A stretch of 44,143 nt of DNA, from the NCBI RefSeq assembly GCF_026627505.1, contig NZ_JAPNLK010000071.1, forward strand, positions 1-44,143, in the 5' to 3' direction. The translations under genes were made by a program, and so were the position numbers. The notes under the pieces are model-generated. The model had not been told where the DNA came from, did no database searches, and saw nothing but the letters and a program-made list of their open reading frames with translations. This DNA comes from Streptomyces sp. H27-H5. Its GTDB lineage: Bacteria; Actinomycetota; Actinomycetes; Streptomycetales; Streptomycetaceae. This document shows, in pieces, positions 23,050 to 32,747 of the stretch. Position 1 is the first letter of the stretch; the number at the start of each line of letters is the position of its first letter.

Positions 23050-23883
23050 CTACGTGGGCCAGGTGTACGGCGATCGGCGCGCGGCCCGCGCGCGCAGCCG
23101 GCGGGCCCCGAGCAGGAGGCCGCCGCCGGTGGCGAGGGCGACCGCGGATCCGGTGGCGTACACCCACTCCCCCGGGCCGGTGTGCGCGAGGGCGCCTCCC
23201 TCGGCGGAGTCCTCGTCCCCCTCGACGAAGAACCGGTACCCGCCGGCCTCGCCGACCCAGTCCCCGTCGTCGGCCTTGCGCTGGACGAGGGCCGCGTCGG
23301 CGACCACCTCGCCGAGCGGGGCGTCGGGCGCGAAGGCCAGCTGCACCTTGACGGTGAGGGATCCCCCGGCGCCGACGGAGAACCCGGAGAAGGCGTCCCC
23401 GCCATCGAAGACGGCGATGATCTCGTCGCGGTCGGTGTGCTCCAGGGTGACGGGGTGGGGGCCGCCGGGGGCGTCGAACTCCATCCGGAGATCGGCGGGG
23501 CGCAGGGCCCGCGCCTTGTCGGTGAAGACGATCACGGGGTGGATGGCGGTGCACCGGTCGCCGGTGGTGTTGGTCAGGTCCAGGTACCAGGACTGCGCGC
23601 CGCCGCCGGTCCGGTAGACGGCCGGACCGCCGCGGATCCGGGCCCCGATGGGGAAGGCGGTGCTCTTTCCGTCCCCGCAGGTGGCCTCCACCCGGGAGGG
23701 CAGCGCGGGCGCGGGGCGCGCTCCGCCTCCGGTGCCGACGTCGGCGGCGGCGCCGGGTGCGAGGGCGACGAGGAGGGCGACCCCGAGGCAGGTCGAGAGC
23801 ACGGCGGGGCGTACGGCCGGGATGACGGACGGGAGCAGGGCGGGAGCCACGGCGGGGAGGACAAGGGCTTTGCGCATTCGCAT
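23050..23883 (-). CDS. secreted protein with LAHTG sortase signal
   Basis: A 277-residue cell-surface protein of unknown function. It has a signal peptide of about 45 residues (MRMRKALVLPAV... to APGAAAD). The body is beta-rich, with a CGDG...C pair and repeats typical of surface adhesin-like folds (LDLTNTTGDRCTAIHPVIVFTDK, GFSVGAGGSLTVKVQLAF). The C-terminus GALAHTG, hydrophobic segment and RRLRARAARR form a class E sortase sorting signal (LAxTG). A class E sortase gene lies 5 kb away in this window, so covalent wall anchoring is likely. I start at ATG 23881-23883; the GntR gene follows by 9 bp and may be cotranscribed. Confidence 0.85.
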   Translation of the reverse strand: MRMRKALVLPAVAPALLPSVIPAVRPAVLSTCLGVALLVALAPGAAADVGTGGGARPAPALPSRVEATCGDGKSTAFPIGARIRGGPAVYRTGGGAQSWYLDLTNTTGDRCTAIHPVIVFTDKARALRPADLRMEFDAPGGPHPVTLEHTDRDEIIAVFDGGDAFSGFSVGAGGSLTVKVQLAFAPDAPLGEVVADAALVQRKADDGDWVGEAGGYRFFVEGDEDSAEGGALAHTGPGEWVYATGSAVALATGGGLLLGARRLRARAARRSPYTWPT

Positions 23884-24101
23884 GGAAGACCTTCGCAGCT
23901 CGCCGGACGGGGACGATGATCGGACCAGGCGACAATCACCCCGGCCCTGCTCGCACCTTTCCACGCGCGCGAGACCCCGAGCCGACCGCCGCGCCCGGTC
24001 CGTCCCGGTTTACCCCCGATCAGCCCACGAGGTCAACCCTCGCCCCGGGCGACCCCCGGGCGGCCCCCGGCCGACCATCGCGCCGGCACTCCCGACGGCG
24101 C

Positions 24102-25205
24102 CTACCGGCCCAGGCCCCGCCCGAAGAACGCCCCCAGCACCAGCTCCGCCGCGCCCTCCGCGACACCGCCCGCCGCCACCGCGACGACCGGCGCGGGGAT
24201 CGCCTTCCGCCCGGCCAGCGCGGCCCGCACCCCCGCCAGGAACACCTCCGGCGCGGCCTCCACCACCCGCCCGCCCAGCAGGACCCGCTCCACGTCCAGC
24301 AGCGCCACCACGTTCGCGGCGCCCTCGCCCAGGATCCGCGCCGCCTCGACGAGGTCGCCCCGGTCCACCGCGCCCAGGCAGAGCGCCTCCACGCACCCGC
24401 GACCCCCGCACCGGCAGCGCGGCCCGTCCAGTTCAAGCACCTGGTGGCCGAACTCGCCGGCCGCCGATCGCGCCCCCCGGTACACCTCGCCGGCCAGCCG
24501 CAGTCCCGCGCCCAGACCGGTCCCGACGTGCAGATACACGGCGCCGCCCGGGTCGGCGCCGGCCACCGCCACCCCGGCGTTGGTGTCCTTGTCCACGACC
24601 ACCGGCAGGTCCGGCCCCAGCCGCTGCGCCAGGGCCGCCCGCAGCGCGAACCCCTCCCATGCGGGGAACCCCGTCACCGGGCCGAACACCCCGGTGCGCC
24701 AGTCGAGCGGACCCGGGGCGGCGACCCCCACGCCGAGCAGCGGCGCTGCCCCCGCGTCACCGGAGAGGCGACCGATCACGCGCGCCGTCTCCGCCACCGC
24801 CGCCCCGGGCCCGGCCCCGAAGTCGACGGGGCCGCGGAAACGCTCGACGACGCCGCCCGCGAGGTCGACCCGTACGGCGCGCAGCTCGTCGCGGTCCAGG
24901 TGCACCCCGATGGCGTGCCGGGCCTCGGGGACCAGCCGCAGCAGGGTCCGCGGCTTGCCGCCGGTCGACGCGCCGCGCCCGGCCTCCGCGACCAGGCCGT
25001 CCGCGACCAGCCGCACCGTGATCTTGCTGACGGCCTGGGGGGTGAGGCCGGTGCGGGCGGCGAGTTCGGTGCGTCCGAGTCCGGCCGGTCCGGTCCCGCG
25101 CAACAGGTCCAGCAGCAGCGCCTCGTTGTGGCCGCGCAATGCCGGCAGGTTGGCGCCGCCCCGGCTTCCCTCGTTGCCCTCATTGGGCCGATTGCCCCGG
25201 TTCAC
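24102..25205 (-). CDS. ROK-family transcriptional regulator
   Basis: A 367-residue repressor with a MarR-like winged helix at ~25-85 (LDLLRGTGPAGLGRTELAARTGLTPQAVSKITVRLVADGLV) and a sugar-kinase-like ROK domain. The zinc motif is FGHQVLELDGPRCRCGGRGCVEALC. The kinase-type VDKDTNAG and HVGTGLGAGL segments are intact, so sugar or sugar-phosphate sensing is likely. I start at GTG 25203-25205, with AAGGAG about 9 nt upstream. It diverges from a Gfo/Idh/MocA dehydrogenase across a 15-bp inverted repeat, a common regulator-target arrangement. Confidence 0.9.
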   Translation of the reverse strand: MNRGNRPNEGNEGSRGGANLPALRGHNEALLLDLLRGTGPAGLGRTELAARTGLTPQAVSKITVRLVADGLVAEAGRGASTGGKPRTLLRLVPEARHAIGVHLDRDELRAVRVDLAGGVVERFRGPVDFGAGPGAAVAETARVIGRLSGDAGAAPLLGVGVAAPGPLDWRTGVFGPVTGFPAWEGFALRAALAQRLGPDLPVVVDKDTNAGVAVAGADPGGAVYLHVGTGLGAGLRLAGEVYRGARSAAGEFGHQVLELDGPRCRCGGRGCVEALCLGAVDRGDLVEAARILGEGAANVVALLDVERVLLGGRVVEAAPEVFLAGVRAALAGRKAIPAPVVAVAAGGVAEGAAELVLGAFFGRGLGR

Positions 25206-25228
25206 CCTGCCGACTCTCCTTGCACTTA

Positions 25229-25243
25229 GGCAACACTGTTGCC
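25229..25243. promoter_or_regulatory. inverted repeat between the divergent ROK and dehydrogenase genes
   Basis: GGCAAC-ACT-GTTGCC is a perfect 6-bp inverted repeat, extending to 8 of 9 matches per arm (TTAGGCAAC against GTTGCCAAA). It starts 24 bp upstream of the ROK start and ends 5-11 bp before the dehydrogenase start, so a bound repressor would block both. The obvious candidate is the ROK protein. Confidence 0.7.
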
Positions 25244-25254
25244 AAAGTATGCCC

Positions 25255-26352
25255 ATGAACGCCACCTCCCCGCTCCGCGTCGGGCTCATCGGCTACGGAC
25301 TCGCCGGTTCCGTTTTCCATGCTCCGCTGGTGTCCGCCACCGAGGGACTCGTCCTCGACACGGTCGTCACCTCCGACCCGGACCGTCAGGCCCAGGCCCG
25401 CGAGGCCCACCCGGGCATCCGGATCGCGGAGTCCCCCGACGCGCTCTGGTCCGGCGGCGATGGCGCCCCGCCCGTCGACCTGGTCGTGATCGCCGCCCCC
25501 AACAAGACGCACGTCCCGCTCGCCACGGCCGCCCTCACCGCCGGCGTCCCGGTGGTCGTGGACAAGCCGCTCGCCGCGACCGCGGCCGAGGCCCGCGAAC
25601 TCGCCGCCCTCTCCGACAGGACCGGCACCTTCCTGTCCGTCTTCCAGAACCGCCGCTGGGACAACGACTTCCTCACCGTGCGCCGGCTCATCGCGGGCGG
25701 GGAACTCGGCGAGGTCCAGCGCTTCGAGTCCCGGTTCGAGCGGTGGCGCCCGCAGCTCAAGGGCGGCTGGCGGGAGTCCGGCAGGCCCGAGGAGCTCGGC
25801 GGCCTGCTGTACGACCTGGGCAGCCACGTGGTCGACCAGGCGCTGGTGCTGTTCGGTCCGGCCGTGCGCGTCTACGCGGAGGCCGACGTGCGCCGCCCGG
25901 GCGCGGAGGCGGACGACGACACGTTCATCGCGATCACCCACGCGGGCGGGGTCCGCTCCCACCTGTACGTCAGCGCCACCACCGCGCAGTTGGGGCCCCG
26001 GTTCCGGGTCCTCGGCTCCCGCGCGGGCTACGTGAAGTACGGCCTCGACCCGCAGGAGGCCGCGCTGCGCGAGGGCCTGCGGCCGAGCACGGCCGAGGGC
26101 GTGCTGTGGGGTGAGGAGGAACCGCACCTGTGGGGCCGGCTGGGCTCCGGCGAGTCCCCGCTGACCGGCAGCGGCATCCCGGTGCCGACGGAGCACGGCG
26201 ACTACCCGGCCTACTACGCGGCGGTCGAGGCGGCCCTGCGCACGGGCGGCCCCGCCCCCGTCACCGCCCGGGAGGCGGCCGACTGCCTGGCCGTCCTGGA
26301 GGCGGCCCGCCGGTCGTCGGACGAGGGCGTGACGGTGTCCCTGGAACAGTGA
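25255..26352 (+). CDS. Gfo/Idh/MocA-family NAD(P)-dependent oxidoreductase
   Basis: A 365-residue sugar or polyol dehydrogenase. The Rossmann motif is LRVGLIGYGLAGSVFHAPL, the family EKP-type motif appears as VPVVVDKPLA near 100, and the C-terminal domain has LGGLLYDLGSHVVDQALVLFG, with the metal-free catalytic DLGSHxxD residues. The family oxidises or reduces cyclitols, aldoses or their derivatives. ATG at 25249 in the same frame is an alternative start. Neither start has a Shine-Dalgarno sequence, and the palindrome lies immediately upstream, so a leaderless mRNA is possible. Probably controlled by the divergent ROK regulator. Confidence 0.88.
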   Translation: MNATSPLRVGLIGYGLAGSVFHAPLVSATEGLVLDTVVTSDPDRQAQAREAHPGIRIAESPDALWSGGDGAPPVDLVVIAAPNKTHVPLATAALTAGVPVVVDKPLAATAAEARELAALSDRTGTFLSVFQNRRWDNDFLTVRRLIAGGELGEVQRFESRFERWRPQLKGGWRESGRPEELGGLLYDLGSHVVDQALVLFGPAVRVYAEADVRRPGAEADDDTFIAITHAGGVRSHLYVSATTAQLGPRFRVLGSRAGYVKYGLDPQEAALREGLRPSTAEGVLWGEEEPHLWGRLGSGESPLTGSGIPVPTEHGDYPAYYAAVEAALRTGGPAPVTAREAADCLAVLEAARRSSDEGVTVSLEQ

Positions 26353-26448
26353 CGGGCCGGTGACGGCGAAGGGGCGGGCCGCCCGACCGGCGACCTGCCC
26401 CTCCCCCCGTGCCCCCGACCGGTCGGCCGGGCCCTTCCGAAGAGCGGC

Positions 26449-27306
26449 CTACGCGCCCTTGAACTCCTGGCGCTGCCGGCCGAGGCCCTCGATCTCCAGC
26501 TCCACGACGTCGCCCGCCCGCAGGTACGGCTTCGGTTCCGGCTGCCCCATGGCCACGCCGGCCGGCGTGCCGGTGACGATGACGTCGCCCGGGTACAGCG
26601 TCATGAAGCGGCTCAGGTACCGCACGACCTCGCCGACCGGGAAGATCTGGTCGGCCGTGTTGCCGTCCTGCCGCAGGACGCCGTTGACCCACAGCCGCAC
26701 GTCCAACCGCTGCGGGTCGGCGACCTCGTCGGCCGTCACCAGCCAGGGGCCGAGCGGGGTGAAGGTCTCGCAGTTCTTGCCCTTGTCCCAGGTGCCGCCG
26801 CGCTCGATCTGGAACTCGCGCTCGGAGACGTCGTTCACCAGCGTGTACCCGGCGACGTGGGCCAGGCCCTCCTCGGCGGAGTCCAGGTAGCGGGCGGTGG
26901 CGCCGATGACGACGCCGAGTTCCGCCTCCCAGTCGGTCTTCACGCTGCCGCGCGGGATCAGCACCGTGTCGTCCGGGCCGACCACGGTGTCCGCGGCCTT
27001 GAGGAACAGGATCGGCTCGGCCGGGGGTTCCGCGCCGACCTCGGCCGCGTGGGCGAAGTAGTTCAGGCCGATGCCCACGATCTTGCCGATGCGGCCGATC
27101 GGCGACCCGACGCGCAGCCCTTCGGCGTCGAGCACCGGCAGTTCCCCGGACGCCGCCGCTTCCCGTACCCGCGACAGCACGGAGTCGTCGGCGAGCAGGG
27201 CGCCGTCCACATCCGTGATCAGGCCGGACAGGTCCCGCAGGGTTCCGTCCTGGTCGAGCAGCGCGGGGCGCTCCGACCCGACCGGTCCGACACGCAGCAG
27301 CTTCAT
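26449..27306 (-). CDS. fumarylacetoacetate hydrolase-family protein
   Basis: A 285-residue FAH-fold enzyme acting on 2-oxo or beta-diketo acids. The catalytic domain begins KIVGIGLNYFAHAAEVGAE and has EPILFLKAADTVVGPDDTVLIPR. The metal-binding acidic residues are in WEAELGVVIG, and the domain ends GDVIVTGTPAGVAMGQ. The family includes hydratases, decarboxylases and acylpyruvases of aromatic or sugar acid breakdown, so the exact reaction is open. ATG 27304-27306 has GGAG 7 nt upstream. An inverted repeat lies 70-90 bp upstream. Convergent with the dehydrogenase gene. Confidence 0.9.
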   Translation of the reverse strand: MKLLRVGPVGSERPALLDQDGTLRDLSGLITDVDGALLADDSVLSRVREAAASGELPVLDAEGLRVGSPIGRIGKIVGIGLNYFAHAAEVGAEPPAEPILFLKAADTVVGPDDTVLIPRGSVKTDWEAELGVVIGATARYLDSAEEGLAHVAGYTLVNDVSEREFQIERGGTWDKGKNCETFTPLGPWLVTADEVADPQRLDVRLWVNGVLRQDGNTADQIFPVGEVVRYLSRFMTLYPGDVIVTGTPAGVAMGQPEPKPYLRAGDVVELEIEGLGRQRQEFKGA

Positions 27307-27377
27307 GGGCATTCTCCCGTGGTCGTGAGTGGTCGGCCCATGGGCGTGCACGGGCCGGCCGATGGGTTGCGGCCATC

Positions 27378-27397
27378 GGAGGATTGGTTGATCCTCC
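27378..27397. promoter_or_regulatory. inverted repeat upstream of the FAH-family gene
   Basis: GGAGGAT-TGGTTG-ATCCTCC is a perfect 7-bp inverted repeat with a 6-bp centre, 71-91 bp upstream of the FAH-family start. It resembles the operators of GntR or IclR regulators common before such catabolic genes. It lies in the 121-bp gap after the YidC-like gene, and a terminator role for that gene is the alternative. Confidence 0.55.
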
Positions 27398-27427
27398 AAG
27401 ATGGATGACCGATCCGCAAGACCCTGT

Positions 27428-28204
27428 TCACAGACTGGAACGCTGCGCTCCGTCGCCCTGCCGCTCCTTGCGGTGCTGGAGCCAGGCGCGTTCGGCGACG
27501 GTCCACGCGGTGGTGGTCAGCAGGTACAGCCCGGCGGCCAGCGGCACCACGGCGGCGGTGATCAACGTCCCGAAGGACAGCAGGGGCAGTACGCCGCCCA
27601 GCTTGCGCATCATCGCCTGCTGCTCGGCCGTGACCTGCGGGAGTCCGTTCGCGGCGGCCGCCGCACTCCCCCGGGCACCGGACTTCGCCGCGGCACCCTT
27701 CGTCGCGGCGCCCTTCGCGGCGACCCGCTTCGCCGCGGCCCCCTTGGCCGCGCCGACGGGCAGGGCGACCGGGGCCGGCGGCGCGGCCGCGGCGGCGCGC
27801 CGTCCGCGTACCGCGCTCCAGGCGGCCACCACCGCGATCGCCGCGAACAGCCCGAGGAACACCAGCCCCGGCGCCCCGAACACACCGCCCTCGCCGAGGG
27901 CGTCGGTCCACCGGTCCCCGAGCGGCGCGGCGAACAGCCGGTGGCCCAGCAGTTCGTTGGCCGCCCCGCTCACCTTCGCCGAGGAGAAGGCCTGGTACAT
28001 CACGAAGAACACCGGCAGTTGCAGCAGCATCGGCAGGCACCCGGCCATCGGGGTCGCGCCCCGGAAGGCGGCCCGACCGAGCGGGTGCAGGGCGAGCCGT
28101 ACGAGCACGGTGAACAGCACGATCGCGGCGGCGGTCGCGGACTCGGCCAGTACCGGCTCCAGAAGCCGGCCCAGCTGGGCAACAAGATGAGTGAAAACGG
28201 ACAC
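27428..28204 (-). CDS. short YidC/Oxa1-family membrane insertase (paralogue)
   Basis: A 258-residue membrane protein. The Oxa1-type segments are EPVLAESATAAAIVLFTVLVRLALHPLGRAA, MAGCLPMLLQLPVFFVMYQAFS, an LVFLGLFAAIAVVAAW span and a C-terminal GLYLLTTTAWTVAERAWL. It lacks the large periplasmic domain and is much shorter than the housekeeping YidC, so it is a second copy. Between spans 3 and 4 there is an unusual Ala/Lys-rich loop (repeats of AAKGAATKGAAAK), absent from typical members. GTG 28202-28204 has GGAGG 6 nt upstream. It follows a DUF6412 gene on the same strand. Confidence 0.88.
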   Translation of the reverse strand: MSVFTHLVAQLGRLLEPVLAESATAAAIVLFTVLVRLALHPLGRAAFRGATPMAGCLPMLLQLPVFFVMYQAFSSAKVSGAANELLGHRLFAAPLGDRWTDALGEGGVFGAPGLVFLGLFAAIAVVAAWSAVRGRRAAAAAPPAPVALPVGAAKGAAAKRVAAKGAATKGAAAKSGARGSAAAAANGLPQVTAEQQAMMRKLGGVLPLLSFGTLITAAVVPLAAGLYLLTTTAWTVAERAWLQHRKERQGDGAQRSSL

Positions 28205-28314
28205 GCGGGCCCTCCGAGGGGTCTCGTCGAACGTCGAAAGAGGTGCATTTCGGCGTGACGACCCGCGAGGGGCACAGCAGTGATCAGTGGTGGGACAAGG
28301 CGATCTGCGCGCCC

Positions 28315-28680
28315 CTACGCGGCCGTCGGGACGAGGCGGCCGGGTGCCCTGGGCCGCGACCGGCCGGAGGCGTCGGGATCGCGCTGCGGCAGGAACGCCG
28401 TACGGTGCTCGCGATCGCGGATGGCGGTGCGTATGCGGTGGGGCGGCACGGGCCGCACGAGGCTGGCGGCCAGGGCCGCGGCGCCCACGGCGACGGCGGC
28501 GGCGAGTGCGACCACCGCGGCGGCCAGGCCGTTCTCCCCGAGCAGCAGCCCGAGGAACCCGCCGAGCAGCAGCAGGGTCATCACCAGCTGCGATCCCCGG
28601 GAGAACACCACGGAAGACAGCAGGGCGGAGAGGCGCGCGCCGAAGCGACCGGTGGAACGACCGACGGGTCGTCCGGTCAT
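28315..28680 (-). CDS. DUF6412-type small membrane protein
   Basis: A 121-residue protein with two hydrophobic segments (LVMTLLLLGGFLGLLLGENG and LAAAVVALAAAVAVGAAALAASLV) and a polar C-terminal tail with IRTAIRDREHRTAFLPQRDPDASGRSRPR. This layout fits the DUF6412 family, which in Streptomyces is typically encoded directly before the small YidC homologue, as here (111 bp apart). Function unknown; association suggests a role with the insertase. ATG has GGAGG 7-8 nt upstream. Confidence 0.8.
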   Translation of the reverse strand: MTGRPVGRSTGRFGARLSALLSSVVFSRGSQLVMTLLLLGGFLGLLLGENGLAAAVVALAAAVAVGAAALAASLVRPVPPHRIRTAIRDREHRTAFLPQRDPDASGRSRPRAPGRLVPTAA

Positions 28681-28869
28681 GGGACCGCCTCCTCTCACGA
28701 ACTCGCGTACGAGACCTGCTGCTCGCCCCGATGATAACCGCCCGCACCGACAACGGTCCCGGCCGCCGACCGCCGGATCTCCACCGGCACCGGAGCGGCC
28801 CGAAGGCACCGGATCGTCCCCGAAGGCACCGGAGCGAGAACCGGCACGGGGGGCGCACCGCTCGCCCGC

Positions 28870-29730
28870 TCAGCGCCTCAGGGTCCCCCACACCACCAGC
28901 CGGTACCGGGACGTGTACTCGGGCGTGCAGGTCGTCAACGTGATGTAGGCGCCCGGCTCGGTGTAGCCCTGATCGGGTCGGACCACACTGCGGGGCACGG
29001 GCGCGATCACCCCGGTGTCCCGCTCGGTGGTCTGCCCGAGGGCCTTCCCCACGACGTACGTGTACCGCTCGCCCCGCACGTCGACGATCAGCTCGTCCCC
29101 GGCGCGCAGCCGGTTGATGTACCGGAAGGGTTCCCCGTGGGTGTTGCGGTGCCCGGCCAGCGCGAAGTTTCCCCGCGCGCCGGGCGCGGCCGTACCGGGG
29201 TAGTGCCCGGCGTACCCCTTGTCCAGGACGGCCCGCTTGTCGATCCCCTGCGCCACGGGCACCACGACGCCCAGGCGCGGGATGCGCAGGATCGCGTACG
29301 AACCGTCGCGCGCCGGCGGCTCGACTCCGCGGCCGGCCGCGGCGGACCCGCCGGAACCGGGGCCCGGACCGGTGCCCGGACTCCCTTCCACGCCCGACCC
29401 GGGCTCGTCCCGCGACTGCGGCGCGGATTCCGGGGCGTCCTCGGGGGCCGGCGTCGCCCCCTCGCCCGGGGGCGGGTCGGGGGCGGGGGTCGGACGCACG
29501 GCCGGTTCCTCGGCCCAGGACCGCTCCAGGGCGTGGACCTCGTCCCGCGCGGCGGCCAGGGCCTGCCGGTTCGTCCACCACACCTGGTGCACCACCAGCA
29601 ACAACACCACCACGCCGGCCGTGACGATCAGCTCGGCGGCCGCCCACAGCGCCCCCGCGAGACCGGCCCGGCGCGCCCGCCGGCCGCTCCCCTGCACCAC
29701 CACAGGTATGTGATCCCGCACGGGCGGCAC
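28870..29730 (-). CDS. class E sortase
   Basis: A 286-residue membrane-bound transpeptidase. A cytoplasmic stub, one membrane span (LWAAAELIVTAGVVVLLLVVHQVWW) and a ~75-residue Pro/Glu-rich stalk precede the sortase domain. Catalytic His is in NFALAGHRNTHG, Cys in ITLTTCTPEY and Arg in TSRYRLVVWG. Class E enzymes recognise LAxTG signals, and a LAHTG-tailed protein is encoded at 23050-23883. GTG 29728-29730 has GGAGGACTTAGG upstream. It appears monocistronic and diverges from the SEC-C gene. Confidence 0.92.
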   Translation of the reverse strand: MPPVRDHIPVVVQGSGRRARRAGLAGALWAAAELIVTAGVVVLLLVVHQVWWTNRQALAAARDEVHALERSWAEEPAVRPTPAPDPPPGEGATPAPEDAPESAPQSRDEPGSGVEGSPGTGPGPGSGGSAAAGRGVEPPARDGSYAILRIPRLGVVVPVAQGIDKRAVLDKGYAGHYPGTAAPGARGNFALAGHRNTHGEPFRYINRLRAGDELIVDVRGERYTYVVGKALGQTTERDTGVIAPVPRSVVRPDQGYTEPGAYITLTTCTPEYTSRYRLVVWGTLRR

Positions 29731-29777
29731 CCTAAGTCCTCCCCCGTCAACTGACCATGGCCAGTACGGTGTGAACC

Positions 29778-30773
29778 ATGCGCCCCGACACGCCTGCCGA
29801 GCACATCGCCGAAGCCGAGCGCCTCATCCGCACGGCGACCCGCTACCCCGAGGACCAGGAGCCCTTGCTCCTCCAGGCCGCGGCCCACCTCGAACTGGCC
29901 GACGCACGCGACCGGGCGAGCACGCTCTACGACCAACTCCTCGCCGGCGAACCGGCCAACCCGCACCTCGTGAAGGCCCTCCAGGCCGCGAACCTGTGGG
30001 AGTACGGTCACGAGGCCGAGGCTCGCGCCCTCATCCAGGGCATCCGTGCCGCCGCTCCGGTCGATCCGGCCCCCTGGGAGGTCATCGCCGAAGCCCTGGA
30101 GGCCCACGACGAGTTGACCGCCTCGGAGGAGTGCTTCACCGAAGCCGCGAACCTCCTCATTCCGGACAGCACCCCCCTGACCCGGGCCACCACCGCCCTC
30201 ATCACCGGCCGGCACCGGGTCCGCCGTCTCCTCGGGCTTCCTCACGACGACTGGGACATGGTCGCCGACACCCGCCACATCGGGCCGATCCCGCTGGACG
30301 AGCTCCACGACCCGAAGCGCATCTGGGCCCTGGGCTCCGACGACCCGGCGGAGCTCCGCGCCGAGATCGCCCGCCTGCGCGCCGAGCTGGGCGACCGGCG
30401 GGCCGCCCTGTCCCGCCCCTTCCCGGTGGCCATCCTGCACTGGCCGCAGCGTGAACTGGCCGAACTCCTGACCAGCTACCCGACCCTCTCCGCCGAGTAC
30501 CCCTCGCACGAGGCCCACCTGCGGGACGTCGAGACCTCCCTGCGCGCCCTGGCCGCCTCGGGAACCACCAATCTCGGGATCGTCACCGCGAGCGTGCCCG
30601 CGTTCGAGGCCTTCGCGGCCTCGGAGAAGACCTCCCCGGCCTCCCCGAGCCTGCTCGTGGAGTTCGCGACCACCCTCGCCGCCCGCGGCAAGGCCACCCC
30701 GTGGCCCCCGTCGCCGGCGGACTCCTGCTGGTGCGCCTCGGGCAAGCCGTACGCGGAGTGCCACGGCGAATAG
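29778..30773 (+). CDS. helical-repeat protein with C-terminal SEC-C zinc motif
   Basis: A 331-residue cytoplasmic protein. The N-terminal ~130 residues look like TPR-type helical hairpins (AEHIAEAERLIRTATRYPEDQEPLLLQAAAHLELADARDRA). The C-terminus carries CWCASGKPYAECHG, the SEC-C metal-binding motif first seen in SecA. The rest has LEU/ALA-rich helices without a clear domain. SEC-C proteins with helical repeats are widespread and mostly uncharacterised. It precedes the DNA methyltransferase gene by 64 bp but the latter has its own -10 element. Confidence 0.85.
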   Translation: MRPDTPAEHIAEAERLIRTATRYPEDQEPLLLQAAAHLELADARDRASTLYDQLLAGEPANPHLVKALQAANLWEYGHEAEARALIQGIRAAAPVDPAPWEVIAEALEAHDELTASEECFTEAANLLIPDSTPLTRATTALITGRHRVRRLLGLPHDDWDMVADTRHIGPIPLDELHDPKRIWALGSDDPAELRAEIARLRAELGDRRAALSRPFPVAILHWPQRELAELLTSYPTLSAEYPSHEAHLRDVETSLRALAASGTTNLGIVTASVPAFEAFAASEKTSPASPSLLVEFATTLAARGKATPWPPSPADSCWCASGKPYAECHGE

Positions 30774-30823
30774 GCCCCCGGGCGGGGCTCGCCCGACGGG
30801 CCTTCGAGGCGATGCCCCGCGAC

Positions 30824-30829
30824 TACACT
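30824..30829 (+). promoter_or_regulatory. -10 element placing the dcm-type transcript start at or near its ATG
   Basis: TACACT ends 8 bp before the ATG at 30838, with no Shine-Dalgarno sequence in between. In actinomycetes a TAnnnT at this distance generally marks a leaderless transcript starting at the A of the start codon. I see no clear -35 element. Confidence 0.5.
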
Positions 30830-30837
30830 TGCCCCCC

Positions 30838-32178
<1,341 letters not shown>

Positions 32179-32185
32179 CCTGAGG

Positions 32186-32743
32186 TCACCCGGCCGGCGA
32201 CCCGCCGTCCTCGGCAGGGACCCCGCCGGCGGCAGGTCCCTCACCGGCAGCGTTCCGGGCATCGCCGACGGCCGTACGGACGACCGCGGCGCGGGCGGCG
32301 GTACGAGCGGCGGAGCGGGCGGCGCGTTCCGCCCTCCGGCGCGCCACCACCTCGGCGACCCGGACCGCCGACTCGGCCGGCGGCTCGTGTTCCCACACCC
32401 GGACGGCCAGCCAGCCCGCCTCCGCGAGCCGGGCGTCGGTGTCCCGGTCCCGGGCCCGGTTGCCCTCGATCTTCGCCCGCCAGAACTCCGCGTTGCGCCG
32501 GGGCCAGGTCGCATGCTCCGGGCAGCCGTGCCAGAAGCAGCCGTCGACGAAGACCGCGACCCGCGCCGGACCGAAGAGGATGTCGGCCTCCCTGCGCACC
32601 CCCTTCACGGGGCGGCCGTGGACGCGGAACCGCAGCCCCGAGGCGTGCAGGGTCTTCCGCAGGGCCACCTCGATCTTGGTGTCCTTGCTCTTCTGCCGGC
32701 TCATGCGAGCGCGGACGTCGGGAGTGCTCTCCAGGGCTTCCAC
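32186..32743 (-). CDS. vsr: very-short-patch-repair (Vsr) endonuclease
   Basis: A 185-residue nuclease of the Vsr fold that nicks DNA 5' of T:G mismatches created by 5-methylcytosine deamination. The start reads VEALESTPDVRARMSRQKSKDTKIEVALRKTLHASGLRFRVH. The core ADILFGPARVAVFVDGCFWHGCPEHATWPRRNAEFWRAKIEGNRARDRD holds the catalytic Asp and zinc-site residues, and GWLAVRVWEHE closes the fold. The last ~45 residues are an Ala/Arg-rich tail. It is convergent with the cytosine methyltransferase, whose mutagenic product it would repair. I start at GTG 32741-32743. Confidence 0.92.
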   Translation of the reverse strand: MEALESTPDVRARMSRQKSKDTKIEVALRKTLHASGLRFRVHGRPVKGVRREADILFGPARVAVFVDGCFWHGCPEHATWPRRNAEFWRAKIEGNRARDRDTDARLAEAGWLAVRVWEHEPPAESAVRVAEVVARRRAERAARSAARTAARAAVVRTAVGDARNAAGEGPAAGGVPAEDGGSPAG

Positions 32744-32747
32744 CCCT

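Noticed and set aside
26415..26426. Perfect palindrome CCGACCGGTCGG between convergent genes
   Set aside because: It has no loop, is only 12 bp in very GC-rich DNA, and lies downstream of both genes. Chance is a sufficient explanation.
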